A DNA stretch of 64,000 nt from Hyphomicrobium sp. D-2 (GCF_029872155.1 NZ_JARXLA010000001.1:62001-126000); one strand, 5' to 3'; shown: positions 1 to 9,122, counted from the stretch's first letter. The notes: generated by a model not told the origin, from the sequence alone. Translations and numbers: made by a program.

Positions 1-3000
1 TCCAGTTATCGCTCAACGCATGTTCAAGACCAGCACCGATTGTCCATCCGGTATAGGTCTCACCTTTGTAGTTCACTGCCGGAGCTGGCGTGATGGCTAG
101 TCCGCTGCCGGTCCAGAAATTAAATTCGTGACTGTATTTTGCCGCGGAAAAACCGCCGGTGATGAACGGCAGGTATCTTCCGATTGCGTAACCAAGTCGC
201 CCCTTCACCGCACCACTCCAATCGAGCTCGGAATTGATACCGGCGAAATGACGTCGATCTATGCCGCTACTGGTAACTGTACCACTCCAGACAACGCTCT
301 CCTTGATCTCAGCGTTGCTCAGCGATAGCCCTGCGTCGATGCCGACAACCAAGCCGGAAGCGAACTGCCGGTCGGCGCCGGCGCGCAGACGACCCGAATA
401 GCCACGGGTGTCCTTGGCGACAAGGAAGCCGGTTGTAGGCAAACGTGCTACCGGAGCCATGATTTTGTCAGTCGCAGCTTCAAGGAACTGATAGCCGCCA
501 TCAAGTCCGATGCGCACACCGCTCCAGTCGTACGCTGTGCTATCCGTTGAACCTTGACCACCAAACGGCAGCAAGCCGGCCAGCACGCTGTTAGAGCCGT
601 TTCCGAACAAGTCGCCTTCGCCGAATTTCACCGACGCGCCGCCGAATATCCGCCGACCCGGGCCCATGTCCTGCGACATTGCCGGCATGTACGCGACGTC
701 GGTTAGGTTGGTCACGTTAGCAAACAGGTTCAAGCGCTCCGATGGCTGGAAGTTGGCGAACAGATCGTACGTCCGATAGGCATCCGTTTGCCAAGTGCCG
801 CCCTCAACAAGTGTGCCTTGCGACACATCGTTCATGCGTGCCCCGAGCGTCAGCTTGCGGTCGAACAGCCGAATGCCACCTGTCAGTGTTGTGTAGTCGT
901 CAGGCAACCGGCTTGGTTCACCCATGCCGCCGATGCCATCGCCAAAAGTGAGATTTGACTCATTCTTCGCGTAGGTGATGGCTGCAAACCCCCACCCGAT
1001 ATCGTAGCTGGCCTCCAGCTCATAACCTGTCAGCAAGCTGGTGCCAGGCGCGTTTTGAAACCAGCATACGGATGCACTCGCAAAACATTTTGCGATAATG
1101 AAATCCTCTACATCCTTGCGATACCACGCTGCCTTGAGGCGGAACGCGTCGTCATCCGTAAGGATGCCATTGCGCAGGATGTTGGCGCCGAACTCCCAGC
1201 CTGCGGCCGTTTCAGGCTGCAGGGCCGGGTTGGGCAGAAAGCTGGCGGTTGCTCCGGCGCCGTGTGAGCCGCCGAAAAACATTTCATTTACGGATGGTGG
1301 CCTGAAGCTCCCCTCGTAGGTTCCATAGAGCTGCAGCCAATCGACTGGCTTGACGGCCAACGTCGCCTTCGGGCTCACCGCATACGTGGTGTCGTCGACT
1401 GAGAAGTCACCTCGCCATGGTGCATTGAACGGAGACTCTGTAATTGTGTAGCGCGCTGGATTGTTCCAGTAGGAGTTCGATGGACGCGTCAGAGTATCCC
1501 TAGTGGAATTCGCGACGCTGTCATAAATCGTCCAGTAGACATCCGACACATTTCCTGTCGATCCCGCGCTCTTCATCGTGAACCGGTCGACACGCACACC
1601 GGGGATGAACTCGAAAATTCCAGACGTCAACGTTGCCTGCACGAACGCACCGCCGACGCTGGAAACGCCATCCGGGTTGGCATCCGCCGTCGTGTTGCCG
1701 GAGAAATCGTCGCGATAATATTCCAGGCCGTAGTGTAGCTTCAGTGCCGCTTGATCGAACTGGAATTTCGATGTGTTGCTGATATCAAATGACAGCCCCT
1801 CGTTGGTGATGATGCGGCCGCCATAGCTCAGGCTACCCGTCCACTGCGAGCTTGTCTCGTTGAAGGCGCCGTTGATGCGCAGGTCGACGAGATCGTTGCC
1901 AGGTGTGTAGGCATACTTCGCTGTCAGCGTCCTGTTGGTGACGGTTTGATCGTAGAAGTTGGCCCTGAAATCCGTCGAATAATAAATGCCACCGACATCA
2001 AGCCGATGCTCGCTGTTTGGTGAGACTGAGAACTTGAACAGACCCGATTTCACATCGCGCCAACTGTTGGTGACGAGCTTGTCGTCGCCGTCCTTGTATG
2101 CGTCGGCGCTTGTTAGATTTACAGCCCCAAACACGCTGCCGCCGGTGGGATTATCTCCAACACCAAATCGCGCACCGCCGGCTTTGGTAATCGACATGTC
2201 GTCGCTGGCATTGCCGCCGAATGTCGTCGTTACGATGCCACCAACCTTCTCGTGTGGATTGAGAACGTCATCGATGCCGAGCGTGCGATAGTTCACCGAT
2301 CCGGCCAGTGTTCCCGCACCGCCCGTTGTCGTTATAGCGCCCTTGGTAATGTCGACGCCTGCCAGCAGTGATGGTTCGATGTACGTGTATCCAGCCGGGC
2401 CGTGACCGGTGAAGCGATAGTTCTGCCGCACACCGTCAATCGTGCTGGTGACGCGACCCATGCCTTCAAGACCGCGGATGTTGACCGCCATACCGGGCTG
2501 GGCTGCATTCTCCCAGCTATATACACCCGCGACGGAACGCATCGCGTCATTGAGATCGTGTCCATAGGTTGCGATTGTGCTGGCATTGATCTGTGCAACG
2601 CTGGCTGGTGTCTCGTAGATCTGATCTGGCGCAGGCTGCCAGCCTGAACCCTGCAGCTGGGCTCCAGCTCCTCCGCTCACATCAATCGTATCAAGAGATA
2701 TTGCGCCATCGACGGTCGCGCCGGTTTCATTGCCCGCGCCCTCGCTGGATGAAATGATAACCGTGTCGTTGCCGCTAAACCTGAAGCTTGCACCCGTTCC
2801 GGAAAGCAGCTGCGACAGCGCCTGATCAGCGGACAACGTGCCGGAAACGCCTGGCGATGTACGGCCTTTGGCGGTCGCCGAACTGACTGAAACCTGCAAG
2901 CCCGACTGTTGGCCAAATTTCGTCAGCGCGCTGGCGAGAGGCTGGGCGGAAATTTGATACGTGCGAACCGCCGCCGTTTCCTGGGCCATAGCCGGTGCGA

Positions 3001-3085
3001 TGACCGATAGCGCTGCCGGCGCCGCTCCGGCAAGCAAAGCTGCAACCAGCCTATGGCTGATCGCCCCCTCAATACGCGTACGCAT
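1..3085 (-). CDS. TonB-dependent heme/hemoglobin-type receptor with STN signalling domain, fused to an Omp25/31-like barrel (partial)
   Basis: Outer-membrane receptor expected to import heme or heme-protein iron and to signal to the neighbouring anti-sigma factor. The frame is open from ATG 3085 to the window edge (1028 codons) with no stop. In order: a signal peptide ending near AMAQE; an STN domain (about residues 40-100, TYQISAQPLASALTKFGQ) as in transducing receptors; a plug with the heme-receptor motif IRGLEGMGRVTSTIDGVRQN; and a 22-strand-type barrel closing at ASVKF (residue 821). Instead of a stop there is a Gly/Ser-rich linker, then from residue 853 (DWSGVRIGLDGGY) a second barrel with Omp25/31 hallmarks such as WSGAVKGRLGYAIGRYLPF and GWTIGAGLEHALSDNW. 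I translated the junction codon by codon and it is in frame. The C-terminus lies outside the window. Family is sure; the ligand is inferred. Confidence 0.88.
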   Translation of the reverse strand, partial: MRTRIEGAISHRLVAALLAGAAPAALSVIAPAMAQETAAVRTYQISAQPLASALTKFGQQSGLQVSVSSATAKGRTSPGVSGTLSADQALSQLLSGTGASFRFSGNDTVIISSSEGAGNETGATVDGAISLDTIDVSGGAGAQLQGSGWQPAPDQIYETPASVAQINASTIATYGHDLNDAMRSVAGVYSWENAAQPGMAVNIRGLEGMGRVTSTIDGVRQNYRFTGHGPAGYTYIEPSLLAGVDITKGAITTTGGAGTLAGSVNYRTLGIDDVLNPHEKVGGIVTTTFGGNASDDMSITKAGGARFGVGDNPTGGSVFGAVNLTSADAYKDGDDKLVTNSWRDVKSGLFKFSVSPNSEHRLDVGGIYYSTDFRANFYDQTVTNRTLTAKYAYTPGNDLVDLRINGAFNETSSQWTGSLSYGGRIITNEGLSFDISNTSKFQFDQAALKLHYGLEYYRDDFSGNTTADANPDGVSSVGGAFVQATLTSGIFEFIPGVRVDRFTMKSAGSTGNVSDVYWTIYDSVANSTRDTLTRPSNSYWNNPARYTITESPFNAPWRGDFSVDDTTYAVSPKATLAVKPVDWLQLYGTYEGSFRPPSVNEMFFGGSHGAGATASFLPNPALQPETAAGWEFGANILRNGILTDDDAFRLKAAWYRKDVEDFIIAKCFASASVCWFQNAPGTSLLTGYELEASYDIGWGFAAITYAKNESNLTFGDGIGGMGEPSRLPDDYTTLTGGIRLFDRKLTLGARMNDVSQGTLVEGGTWQTDAYRTYDLFANFQPSERLNLFANVTNLTDVAYMPAMSQDMGPGRRIFGGASVKFGEGDLFGNGSNSVLAGLLPFGGQGSTDSTAYDWSGVRIGLDGGYQFLEAATDKIMAPVARLPTTGFLVAKDTRGYSGRLRAGADRQFASGLVVGIDAGLSLSNAEIKESVVWSGTVTSSGIDRRHFAGINSELDWSGAVKGRLGYAIGRYLPFITGGFSAAKYSHEFNFWTGSGLAITPAPAVNYKGETYTGWTIGAGLEHALSDNW

Positions 3086-3328
3086 ACACAAACACCCTCA
3101 AACATACTTTTCATCGGGCAGGCGCAGCTGATGTCCTGTCCCCTATGCAAAGAACGAACGGGCTCGGGGCGTTTTCAAAAATTTATGGCAACCGTAGGGA
3201 ACTTTTTTCGCAAGCGCGGGCGATGGGCGCGACAGCAAACCTGCCCGCTGCCATGCGCAGCGTACGCATGGATGGCGGCTAAAATGGCTTGAAGAATTTT
3301 AGAGTAGCGCGGGTGATGGCGTGATCAA

Positions 3329-4402
3329 TCAGCCGCCGTAAACAACAACCAGCCACGGGCTGATCTGCTGGACCGAAGCCCCATTCGCTTCCGCTACGGC
3401 CCGCAATGCGGCGATTGGGTCGTTGAGCCTGTAAACACCGCTGACGCGCTGCTGTCCAAGCGACGCGCTCAGGATTACAATGCGGCCGGAATAGTAGCGG
3501 CGCAGTTCATCAACGACGCTGTCGACCTCTTCATCGATAGCAACCAGCTTGCCATCGCGCCATGCGCCGGCATCTGCGCCGGTACCGCGCTCGATGGCGC
3601 CATTGGCAATGTCCACGCGGGCCCAATCGCCCGGCCCCAGAGGGCCGTCGGACGCTGAAGCACCGACTTGTCCAACGGCGACACTGCCATGATCGACCGC
3701 AATTGTCGCGCCGTCCGATAACACGCGCACATCGAATGCAGTGCCGAGAACTCTCGTCTCGACGCCATTGCCTATCACAGCGAACGGCCGATGCTGGTTG
3801 GGCGCAACCTCAAAAAATGCCTGGCCCGATAAAAGACTGACACGCCGTGCTTCGGCGCTCAGGTCCACCGTGATAGCGCTCGATGCACCGAGATATACTT
3901 CGCTGCCGTCGGCCAGTTCTATACGCCGTACTTCGCCCGTGCCGGTTGCGTAGTCCGCCTCAAGCCAGGTCGAAAACGTCGGCAGGTAAGCGATGGCGAT
4001 GCAAGCCGCCGCCAACGCCGCTGCAACGGATGCCTTGCCGAAATGTCGACCGGTGCCGCCAGCGGATCTACGCAATGCTAGTCGCTGTCGCGCCACGCCT
4101 CTGTTGTTTGCGGATGTTGCGGCAGTGTGCAGGCTCCGTCCACCTGTCACATCGCGACGATGATCGCTCGACGCCGTGGCCTTGCCCGTCGCGCGATGCT
4201 GCGTCGCCTCGGGCAAATTCCCGAGCAGGCTCCAGGTATGCTCGGCTTCTTGCCACGCGCGCTGATGCGCATCGCTGATGGCCAGCCAGGCCTCAAAGCG
4301 GGACCGCAGTTGACGATCATCGGGATCGTCGCGCAGCGCGATAAGCCAGTGCAGCGCCTCGCGAGACAGATCATCGTTTTTCTCGGTCGGCGAAATTGTC
4401 AT
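3329..4402 (-). CDS. FecR-family anti-sigma factor / signal transducer
   Basis: Inner-membrane sensor that holds the ECF sigma factor and receives the receptor's STN signal in the periplasm. The 357-residue protein has a DUF4880 cytoplasmic domain (about residues 14-60, with the FEAWL and HQRAWQEAE signatures), one membrane segment (about 125-142), a periplasmic FecR domain (about 150-245, including IELADGSEVYLG and LSGQAFFEV) and a C-terminal STN-like segment (about 290-357). The segment between DUF4880 and the membrane helix is longer than usual and basic. It lies between the sigma-factor gene and the receptor gene on the same strand, the standard fecI-fecR-receptor order, so all three probably act as one cell-surface signalling circuit for heme or iron. 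Confidence 0.92.
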   Translation of the reverse strand: MTISPTEKNDDLSREALHWLIALRDDPDDRQLRSRFEAWLAISDAHQRAWQEAEHTWSLLGNLPEATQHRATGKATASSDHRRDVTGGRSLHTAATSANNRGVARQRLALRRSAGGTGRHFGKASVAAALAAACIAIAYLPTFSTWLEADYATGTGEVRRIELADGSEVYLGASSAITVDLSAEARRVSLLSGQAFFEVAPNQHRPFAVIGNGVETRVLGTAFDVRVLSDGATIAVDHGSVAVGQVGASASDGPLGPGDWARVDIANGAIERGTGADAGAWRDGKLVAIDEEVDSVVDELRRYYSGRIVILSASLGQQRVSGVYRLNDPIAALRAVAEANGASVQQISPWLVVVYGG

Positions 4403-4510
4403 ATCTCCTGCGCCAACAGTCGTCGCGTTGGGGAATCACAGCGCATCTCATTCATAAAACGAATGGGCACGGCAGTTCTTCAAAAAGTTCTCAAGAAAAT
4501 TTCCGACCGG

Positions 4511-5023
4511 TCAGCGCGCTTTGGGCTGCGCCAGCCGCTGGCGGCAGTGGTCCAGCCCCTCATAGACGAGATTGTGCGCCAGCGCCGGCGAGATGCCGAG
4601 ATGATCGGCAATGTCCTTCAGTTTCCAGCCGTGGAAACGGTGCAATTCCAGCGCGATGCGCGTGCGCTCCGGTAGCTCCGCAACTGCCTGCATCAGCAAG
4701 CGAAGATCATCCCGCGAAGACAGCGCCTGTTCCTGGGTCGGGTTGTCCGCCGCTACCGTCGCCGATGCCTGCTCGCCGTCGAACAAACGTCGTTCGAACG
4801 AAAGCCTGCGCACCCAATCCAGAGCCAGGTTGCGCACAATCCGGCGCAGGTATCCGAGCGGCTCGTCAATCGTGCGATCGGCCGCCATGGAGCGCAGGCG
4901 AATAAACGCGTCCTGGACGATGTCTTCACCGCCCGCGCGATCGCCCACGATGGCCGTTGCGTAGTCGACCAGCTCGCCGCGGTGCAGAAGATATTGGTCG
5001 AAGCGATTTTCCGAGATGGCCAC
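4511..5023 (-). CDS. ECF sigma factor (FecI/HasI type)
   Basis: RNA polymerase sigma factor expected to transcribe the adjacent receptor gene once FecR is activated. Sigma region 2 runs from RFDQYLLHRGELVDYA through GGEDIVQDAFIRL, and region 4 contains LPERTRIALELHRFHGWKLK and the helix-turn-helix DIADHLGISPALAHNLV. I chose GTG 5023, giving 170 residues, because the conserved family begins just after it. The open frame extends upstream to 5221, with an in-frame ATG at 5086, but that sequence does not look like an ECF factor. A 108-base gap separates it from fecR. Family assignment is firm; the exact start is not. Confidence 0.88.
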   Translation of the reverse strand: MAISENRFDQYLLHRGELVDYATAIVGDRAGGEDIVQDAFIRLRSMAADRTIDEPLGYLRRIVRNLALDWVRRLSFERRLFDGEQASATVAADNPTQEQALSSRDDLRLLMQAVAELPERTRIALELHRFHGWKLKDIADHLGISPALAHNLVYEGLDHCRQRLAQPKAR

Positions 5024-5420
5024 AGATGCCCCGCTGACTACGCGATACGAAACAGCCCCCAGAACCCATTGAGTTGGACGCGGCATGGCCTGCGGTAAGA
5101 CAGTTGGAAGGCCACGCAGAGCGCCACTATCCTCCCGATAAACCAGCACTTTTATGCTGGCAACAGCGCGATGAACCATCGCTTGCCGTCCGTGCTGGTG
5201 GGCTAGAATATAACTATACAAAAAAAGTCATTTTTATCGATTGCGGTCAATGCATTGCCGGTTGGGAACGAGTGGGGTGGTGCCCGCCTCCGGCATCTCA
5301 AGCTGTCCAGCGAAACGTACTTTAGGTGCGGCGTGTCGCATTTCGCACACACCCCTTCAGGCGCGGACGTGGCCAGTGTATGGTCAGAGCAGCGCCGTGG
5401 TTGATGGAAGAGTTGGCGTT
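5024..5420. other. Intergenic region upstream of the ECF sigma factor
   Basis: This stretch of about 400 bases lies between the end of ilvA and the sigma-factor start. It must contain the sigma-factor promoter, possibly in the AT-rich part around 5205-5240. I see no convincing gene. If the sigma factor starts at an upstream codon, part of this stretch is coding. I cannot point to a Fur or Irr box with confidence. Confidence 0.4.
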
Positions 5421-6974
5421 CTAGGCCGACTTCGTCTTGGGCAGTCGGCCGTTGCCGTTGCGGTCCGACAGAAACGACGCGTAGGCCGGGTTGTCGCTTT
5501 CGTCCCAATAGGGATACGAAAGCTCATCCAGGCTGCGTTTCAGATCAGCGCGCTCATGCGGTGGCACGTCGATGCCCGCCAGCACGCGGCCATAATCGGC
5601 GCCGTGATTGCGATAATGGAACAGCGTGATGTTCCAGCGGTCGGACAGGCTGTCGAGGAACTGCAGCAACGCGCCGGGCCGCTCCGGAAACTGGAAGCGG
5701 AACACCATCTCGTTGTCGAGCCCTTCGACGCGGCCGCCGACCATGTAGCGCACATGCAGCTTGGCCATCTCATTGTTGCTCATGTCAACGACGCCATAGC
5801 CGTTCTCGGCCAGTGTTTCGATGATCTGCTGCTTTTCTGTTTCGCCGTTGGACAGCCGCACGCCGACGAAGATGTGCGCCGACTTCGGATCGGCAAAGCG
5901 ATAGTTGAACTCGGTGATGGCACGGCGGCCGAGAAGCTGGATAAACCGGCGATAGCTGCCTGGCGTTTCCGGAATGGTCACAGCCAGCAACGCTTCGCGG
6001 TGTTCGCCGAGCTCGGCCCGCTCCGAGATGTGGCGCAGGCGGTCGAAGTCCATGTTGGCGCCGCTGTTGATGGCAACCAGCGTGCGATCTGCAATGTCAT
6101 GTGCTTCGGCGTATTGCTTCAGGCCAGCGAGCGACAGTGCGCCAGCGGGTTCGGGAACTGCACGCGTATCCTCAAAGATGTCCTTGATGGCCGAGCAGAC
6201 CTCATCGGTGGTGACGGTGATGATGTCATCGAGATATTCGCGGCAGATGCGGAACGTTTCTTCGCCCGCAAGGCGCACGGCTGCACCGTCCGCGAAGAAG
6301 CCGACATGGTTCAGCAGCACGCGCTCGCCAGCACGCACAGCGGCCTGCATGCACGCCGCATCATCCGGCTCAACGCCGATGATCTTGATCTCGGGGCGCA
6401 GGAACTTGGTGTAGATGGCAATGCCCGCGGCCAGTCCGCCGCCGCCGATCGGCACGAAGATGGCTTCGATCGGATCGGGATGATGGCGCAGGATTTCCAT
6501 GCCGATCGTGCCCTGCCCGGCGATCACATCTGGATCGTCGTAGGGATGAATGAAGACGAGTCCTTGCTCAGCTTCCAGCTTGCGGGCGTGGGCGGCGGCT
6601 TCGTCGAAGTTGTCGCCATGGAGTACGACATTGCCACCACGGCTGCGCACCGCCTGCACCTTGATGCCGGGTGTGGCGCACGGCATCACGATGGTGGCCT
6701 TGGTGCCCAACATGCGGGCGGAAAGGGCGACACCCTGTGCGTGGTTGCCGGCGGATGCGCAGATAACGCCTCGCTCGAGTGCTTCGGGCGAAAGGCCGGC
6801 CATTTTGTTATAGGCGCCACGCAGCTTGAACGAGAACACCGGCTGCAGGTCCTCGCGCTTCAGAAGCACGCGGTTATGCAGCCGCTTGGAAAGGCGCGGC
6901 ATGTCGTCGAGCGGGCTGTCGATGGCGACGTCATAGACGCGAGCGCCGAGGACTTTTCTGACGTAATCTTGCAC
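5421..6974 (-). CDS. ilvA: Threonine ammonia-lyase, biosynthetic (IlvA)
   Basis: PLP enzyme deaminating threonine to 2-oxobutanoate, the first committed step to isoleucine. The 517-residue length matches the long biosynthetic form. The PLP lysine lies in SFKLRGAYNKM (Lys50) and the phosphate-binding loop region includes SAGNHAQGVALSA. Two C-terminal ACT-like regulatory modules follow, beginning near LLAVTIPETPGSYRRFIQLL and MVFRFQFPERPGALLQFL, the site of isoleucine/valine control in this family. The start is GTG at 6974, directly before the conserved QDYVRKVLGARVYDVA. It is transcribed away from the secreted-protein gene at 7294 and looks monocistronic. Confidence 0.96.
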   Translation of the reverse strand: MQDYVRKVLGARVYDVAIDSPLDDMPRLSKRLHNRVLLKREDLQPVFSFKLRGAYNKMAGLSPEALERGVICASAGNHAQGVALSARMLGTKATIVMPCATPGIKVQAVRSRGGNVVLHGDNFDEAAAHARKLEAEQGLVFIHPYDDPDVIAGQGTIGMEILRHHPDPIEAIFVPIGGGGLAAGIAIYTKFLRPEIKIIGVEPDDAACMQAAVRAGERVLLNHVGFFADGAAVRLAGEETFRICREYLDDIITVTTDEVCSAIKDIFEDTRAVPEPAGALSLAGLKQYAEAHDIADRTLVAINSGANMDFDRLRHISERAELGEHREALLAVTIPETPGSYRRFIQLLGRRAITEFNYRFADPKSAHIFVGVRLSNGETEKQQIIETLAENGYGVVDMSNNEMAKLHVRYMVGGRVEGLDNEMVFRFQFPERPGALLQFLDSLSDRWNITLFHYRNHGADYGRVLAGIDVPPHERADLKRSLDELSYPYWDESDNPAYASFLSDRNGNGRLPKTKSA

Positions 6975-7293
6975 GGTGGGACCTGAGGGTATGAATAATG
7001 CGGGAAATGCCCCGCAACCGCAGCCGGATGCACGCTTGACTTCTCAGGCGCGGGGCTTGCCGTCAACCCGCCCGACGCAACGGCGTTCATGTTTTCTTGC
7101 AATCGGCGCCCAACCCAGGGACGGGTGCGGCATTTGTGGCACCGAGGCGCATGGTCGGTGGGGGCGTCGGAGGGCCCCAGGAGCCGACTGCTGCTGATAG
7201 CGGGCTGCCGGTGCAACGCGTACGCAGACATTAGTTTGGCGGTGGAATATCCTGCTGGAGGATTTACGCCAGCCGATTTGGGGGAAGCACACC
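6975..7293. promoter_or_regulatory. Divergent intergenic region with alternative hairpins in the ilvA leader
   Basis: This stretch separates ilvA (minus) from the gene at 7294 (plus). On the ilvA side two mutually exclusive stems can be drawn: GCCCCGC at 7009-7015 can pair with GCGGGGC at 7050-7056, or the CCCGC part can pair with GCGGG at 7000-7004. Competing stems recall attenuator-type leaders, but there is no U-tract and no clear leader peptide, so this is only suggestive. On the other side GGGGGA at about 7280 is a good ribosome-binding site for ATG 7294. Confidence 0.3.
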
Positions 7294-7752
7294 ATGATTG
7301 CCCGCGCGATGCTTACTGCTGCCGCTCTGTTGTTGTGTGGGAGCGTGCAGGCGGCCGAAGTCAAGGACATCCTTCAGCATGAGCGGCAGTTGCTGGCTGG
7401 CCAGTGCAGCGAGATCGAATTCTATCCCGGCTTCATCGAGATGATGGACCTGAACGGCGATGGCCGTGAGGATGCGATCATCGACTATCAATACGTCCAT
7501 TGCGACGGAGCGACGGAGACCTTCTGCGGATCGGGCGGATGTACGTTGCGACTGTATAGCGGCAGCCGGAATGGCGCGTTCGCCGAAGCCGGCGAGTTTC
7601 TATCCTATGGCCTGAAGTTGCGTGGTAGCGGCAAGAAACGGCGCATCGCCATATCCGTGCACGGCAGCGCATGCGGCAAGGCTGGCGCGGCATCGTGCAC
7701 CATCACCGGGCGTCTGGCGGACGGAAAGTTTGTCATCGAGCGCAAACAGTAA
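7294..7752 (+). CDS. Small secreted protein with an Asp-rich calcium-loop-like motif
   Basis: I do not recognise this 152-residue protein as a named family. It has a clear signal peptide cut near CGSVQAAE, then a helical stretch, then DLNGDGREDAIIDY, which matches the DxNxDGxxD pattern of calcium-binding loops in dockerin, EF-hand and FG-GAP-like proteins. Several cysteines follow (HCDGATETFCGSGGC and GSACGKAGAASC), likely disulfide-bonded in the periplasm. A purine-rich ribosome-binding site precedes ATG 7294. It stands alone, divergent from ilvA. Export is well supported; the role is unknown. Confidence 0.72.
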   Translation: MIARAMLTAAALLLCGSVQAAEVKDILQHERQLLAGQCSEIEFYPGFIEMMDLNGDGREDAIIDYQYVHCDGATETFCGSGGCTLRLYSGSRNGAFAEAGEFLSYGLKLRGSGKKRRIAISVHGSACGKAGAASCTITGRLADGKFVIERKQ

Positions 7753-7880
7753 TGACGCGTGTCGGCGGTCCTCGGAACAGTATTCGAAACGCAAGCGCCA
7801 CTGGCCAGCTTCGCGGCTTGGCTAATGGCGCTCGTGTGATCGACATTGCAGCGTGCGCGTTCGCAATGGCGTTTTCGCGC

Positions 7881-8663
7881 CTATTTGATCTGGTTCAGCG
7901 ACGTATCGAACGACAGGCTGAGCAGGAACCGGTTGCCGCACGAGTCGGCCTGGCCGATGAAGGCAACGCATTCGCTTTTCGAAAGGTCTGAGCCAGTGTA
8001 GCGCAGGTCGAGCGTCATGGCCTTGTGCGTGAAGCCCATGCCGGCATTCCAGAACGTGTAGCCGGGTGCGAAATTGCTGCCCACCCACTGATGGCCGATC
8101 TCACCCGAAACGTACGATGAGATGTCGTAGGGCAGGTTCAACTCCGGCAGCGCGCGACGGGCGAAGAATGACGAGTGAGTGCCATCGACGCCGTTGAAAC
8201 CGATGAATGAGTTCGACCAGTAAAGGTTGGCGCCGATGGTGAGATCGTCGGTGAGCGCATACTTGGCGATGCCGTAGATCTTCCAGAAATCGAGCTGATT
8301 GCCGGGGTTCTCGCCGATGTAGTCGATATAGACGTAGCCAACATCGAGCGAGAGGGCATCGAAGCTGTGGCGGATGCCGCCGTAGTAGTCGAATTCAGCG
8401 TACGGATCTGTCGCGTCGAAGTCGACATTCGATGCCCAGAAGCCAGCGTAAAGACCGTTGGCGAAATTCAGCTCGATGTATCCCTGCGCGGCCGGACGGC
8501 CCTGTGTTTGCGACACGCTGCGCAGATTGTATTCGTTCGCAATCTTAGTTCCGAAAAGCACGTTGAACGGAAGTTGCGAAGACGAAGAATCTCCGGCGAC
8601 GGCGGGCGAGACAGCGGCACACATGAGACCCGCAACCAAAAGCGAAGGCTTGTACGACGACAT
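7881..8663 (-). CDS. Putative outer-membrane porin, TorF/Gcw_chp family
   Basis: The predicted 260-residue outer-membrane beta-barrel starts with a signal peptide (cut near SPAVAGDS). Alternating aromatic strands follow, such as AAQGYIELNFANGLYAGFWA and FDYYGGIRHSFDALSLDVGY, and it ends in a strand-rich RFLLSLSFDTSLNQIK. This is the layout of the TIGR02001 family. ATG 8663 is preferred over 8672 because AGGGGA sits about nine bases before it but abuts the upstream ATG. It lies just beyond the end of the amide-uptake/DMF operon. In Methylophilus the amide operon encodes its own porin (FmdC), so a role in letting amides cross the outer membrane is a reasonable inference, not shown. Confidence 0.8.
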   Translation of the reverse strand: MSSYKPSLLVAGLMCAAVSPAVAGDSSSSQLPFNVLFGTKIANEYNLRSVSQTQGRPAAQGYIELNFANGLYAGFWASNVDFDATDPYAEFDYYGGIRHSFDALSLDVGYVYIDYIGENPGNQLDFWKIYGIAKYALTDDLTIGANLYWSNSFIGFNGVDGTHSSFFARRALPELNLPYDISSYVSGEIGHQWVGSNFAPGYTFWNAGMGFTHKAMTLDLRYTGSDLSKSECVAFIGQADSCGNRFLLSLSFDTSLNQIK

Positions 8664-8700
8664 AGTTGGCATTCCCCTGGATCAAGAACTGACACTGGAA

Positions 8701-8767
8701 AGTCTAGATGGAGTCTAGAAAGAATATCTAGGAGAAATGCTGGCGTTTTGAGGATGTCGCTAGGGTA
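8701..8767 (-). promoter_or_regulatory. Cluster of CTAG motifs upstream of the porin gene
   Basis: Four copies of the usually rare tetranucleotide CTAG fall within 60 bases: 8704, 8715, 8728 and 8760. The first two lie in TCTAGA 11 bases apart and the third in TCTAGG 13 bases further, so spacing is about one helical turn. A similar triple CTAGA cluster is seen upstream of the amide ABC operon (19003-19041). This could be a shared operator or part of the promoter. The function is inferred from clustering only. Confidence 0.3.
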
Positions 8768-8825
8768 GTGGCGCGCAAATCGCAATGAGCTGAATATGTG
8801 CAGTTTTTTAAGGAGAACAGCCCAT

Positions 8826-9122
8826 TTATGCGTCACGCTGGGGCGTGCGCTTGTAGAGGAATATATTAGCTCCGTCGCAGGCGGATGCTGCGTGGTTTAC
8901 GCCCAGTTGTTCGGTCAGGTAGCGGTACACGATACGCGCTGCCGCCGGTGACAGGGCAGGCTTCCAAAGCCAGATGTCATGTTCGGAATCGACGTCAGCC
9001 TGCTCGAACATCGCCTTGGGGGCATCGGGAGCGCATCCGACGTGCCACTCCGCAGGCTGTCCGCCGAATTCCTTTATGTAGCTAAGAAACTCGAACTTGA
9101 TCTGCTGTGCACTGAAGACCAT
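8826..9122 (-). CDS. Hypothetical protein, last gene of the DMF operon
   Basis: The 98-residue soluble protein matches no family I recognise. It has no signal peptide or membrane segment and is tryptophan- and histidine-containing (EWHVGC, HDIWLWKPALSP). A helical middle (AARIVYRYLTEQLGV) and a short beta-like end (GANIFLYKR) follow. Its start lies 12 bases beyond the stop of the Sel1 gene on the same strand, so it is probably cotranscribed with dmfA1A2. That makes an accessory or regulatory role in amide use possible, but nothing in the sequence names it. Confidence 0.65.
   Translation of the reverse strand: MVFSAQQIKFEFLSYIKEFGGQPAEWHVGCAPDAPKAMFEQADVDSEHDIWLWKPALSPAAARIVYRYLTEQLGVNHAASACDGANIFLYKRTPQRDA

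Noticed and set aside
5241-6986. Long open frame of 581 codons on the plus strand
   Set aside because: It is fully antisense to ilvA, whose motifs are unmistakable. The translation shows no family signature and reflects GC-rich codon bias.
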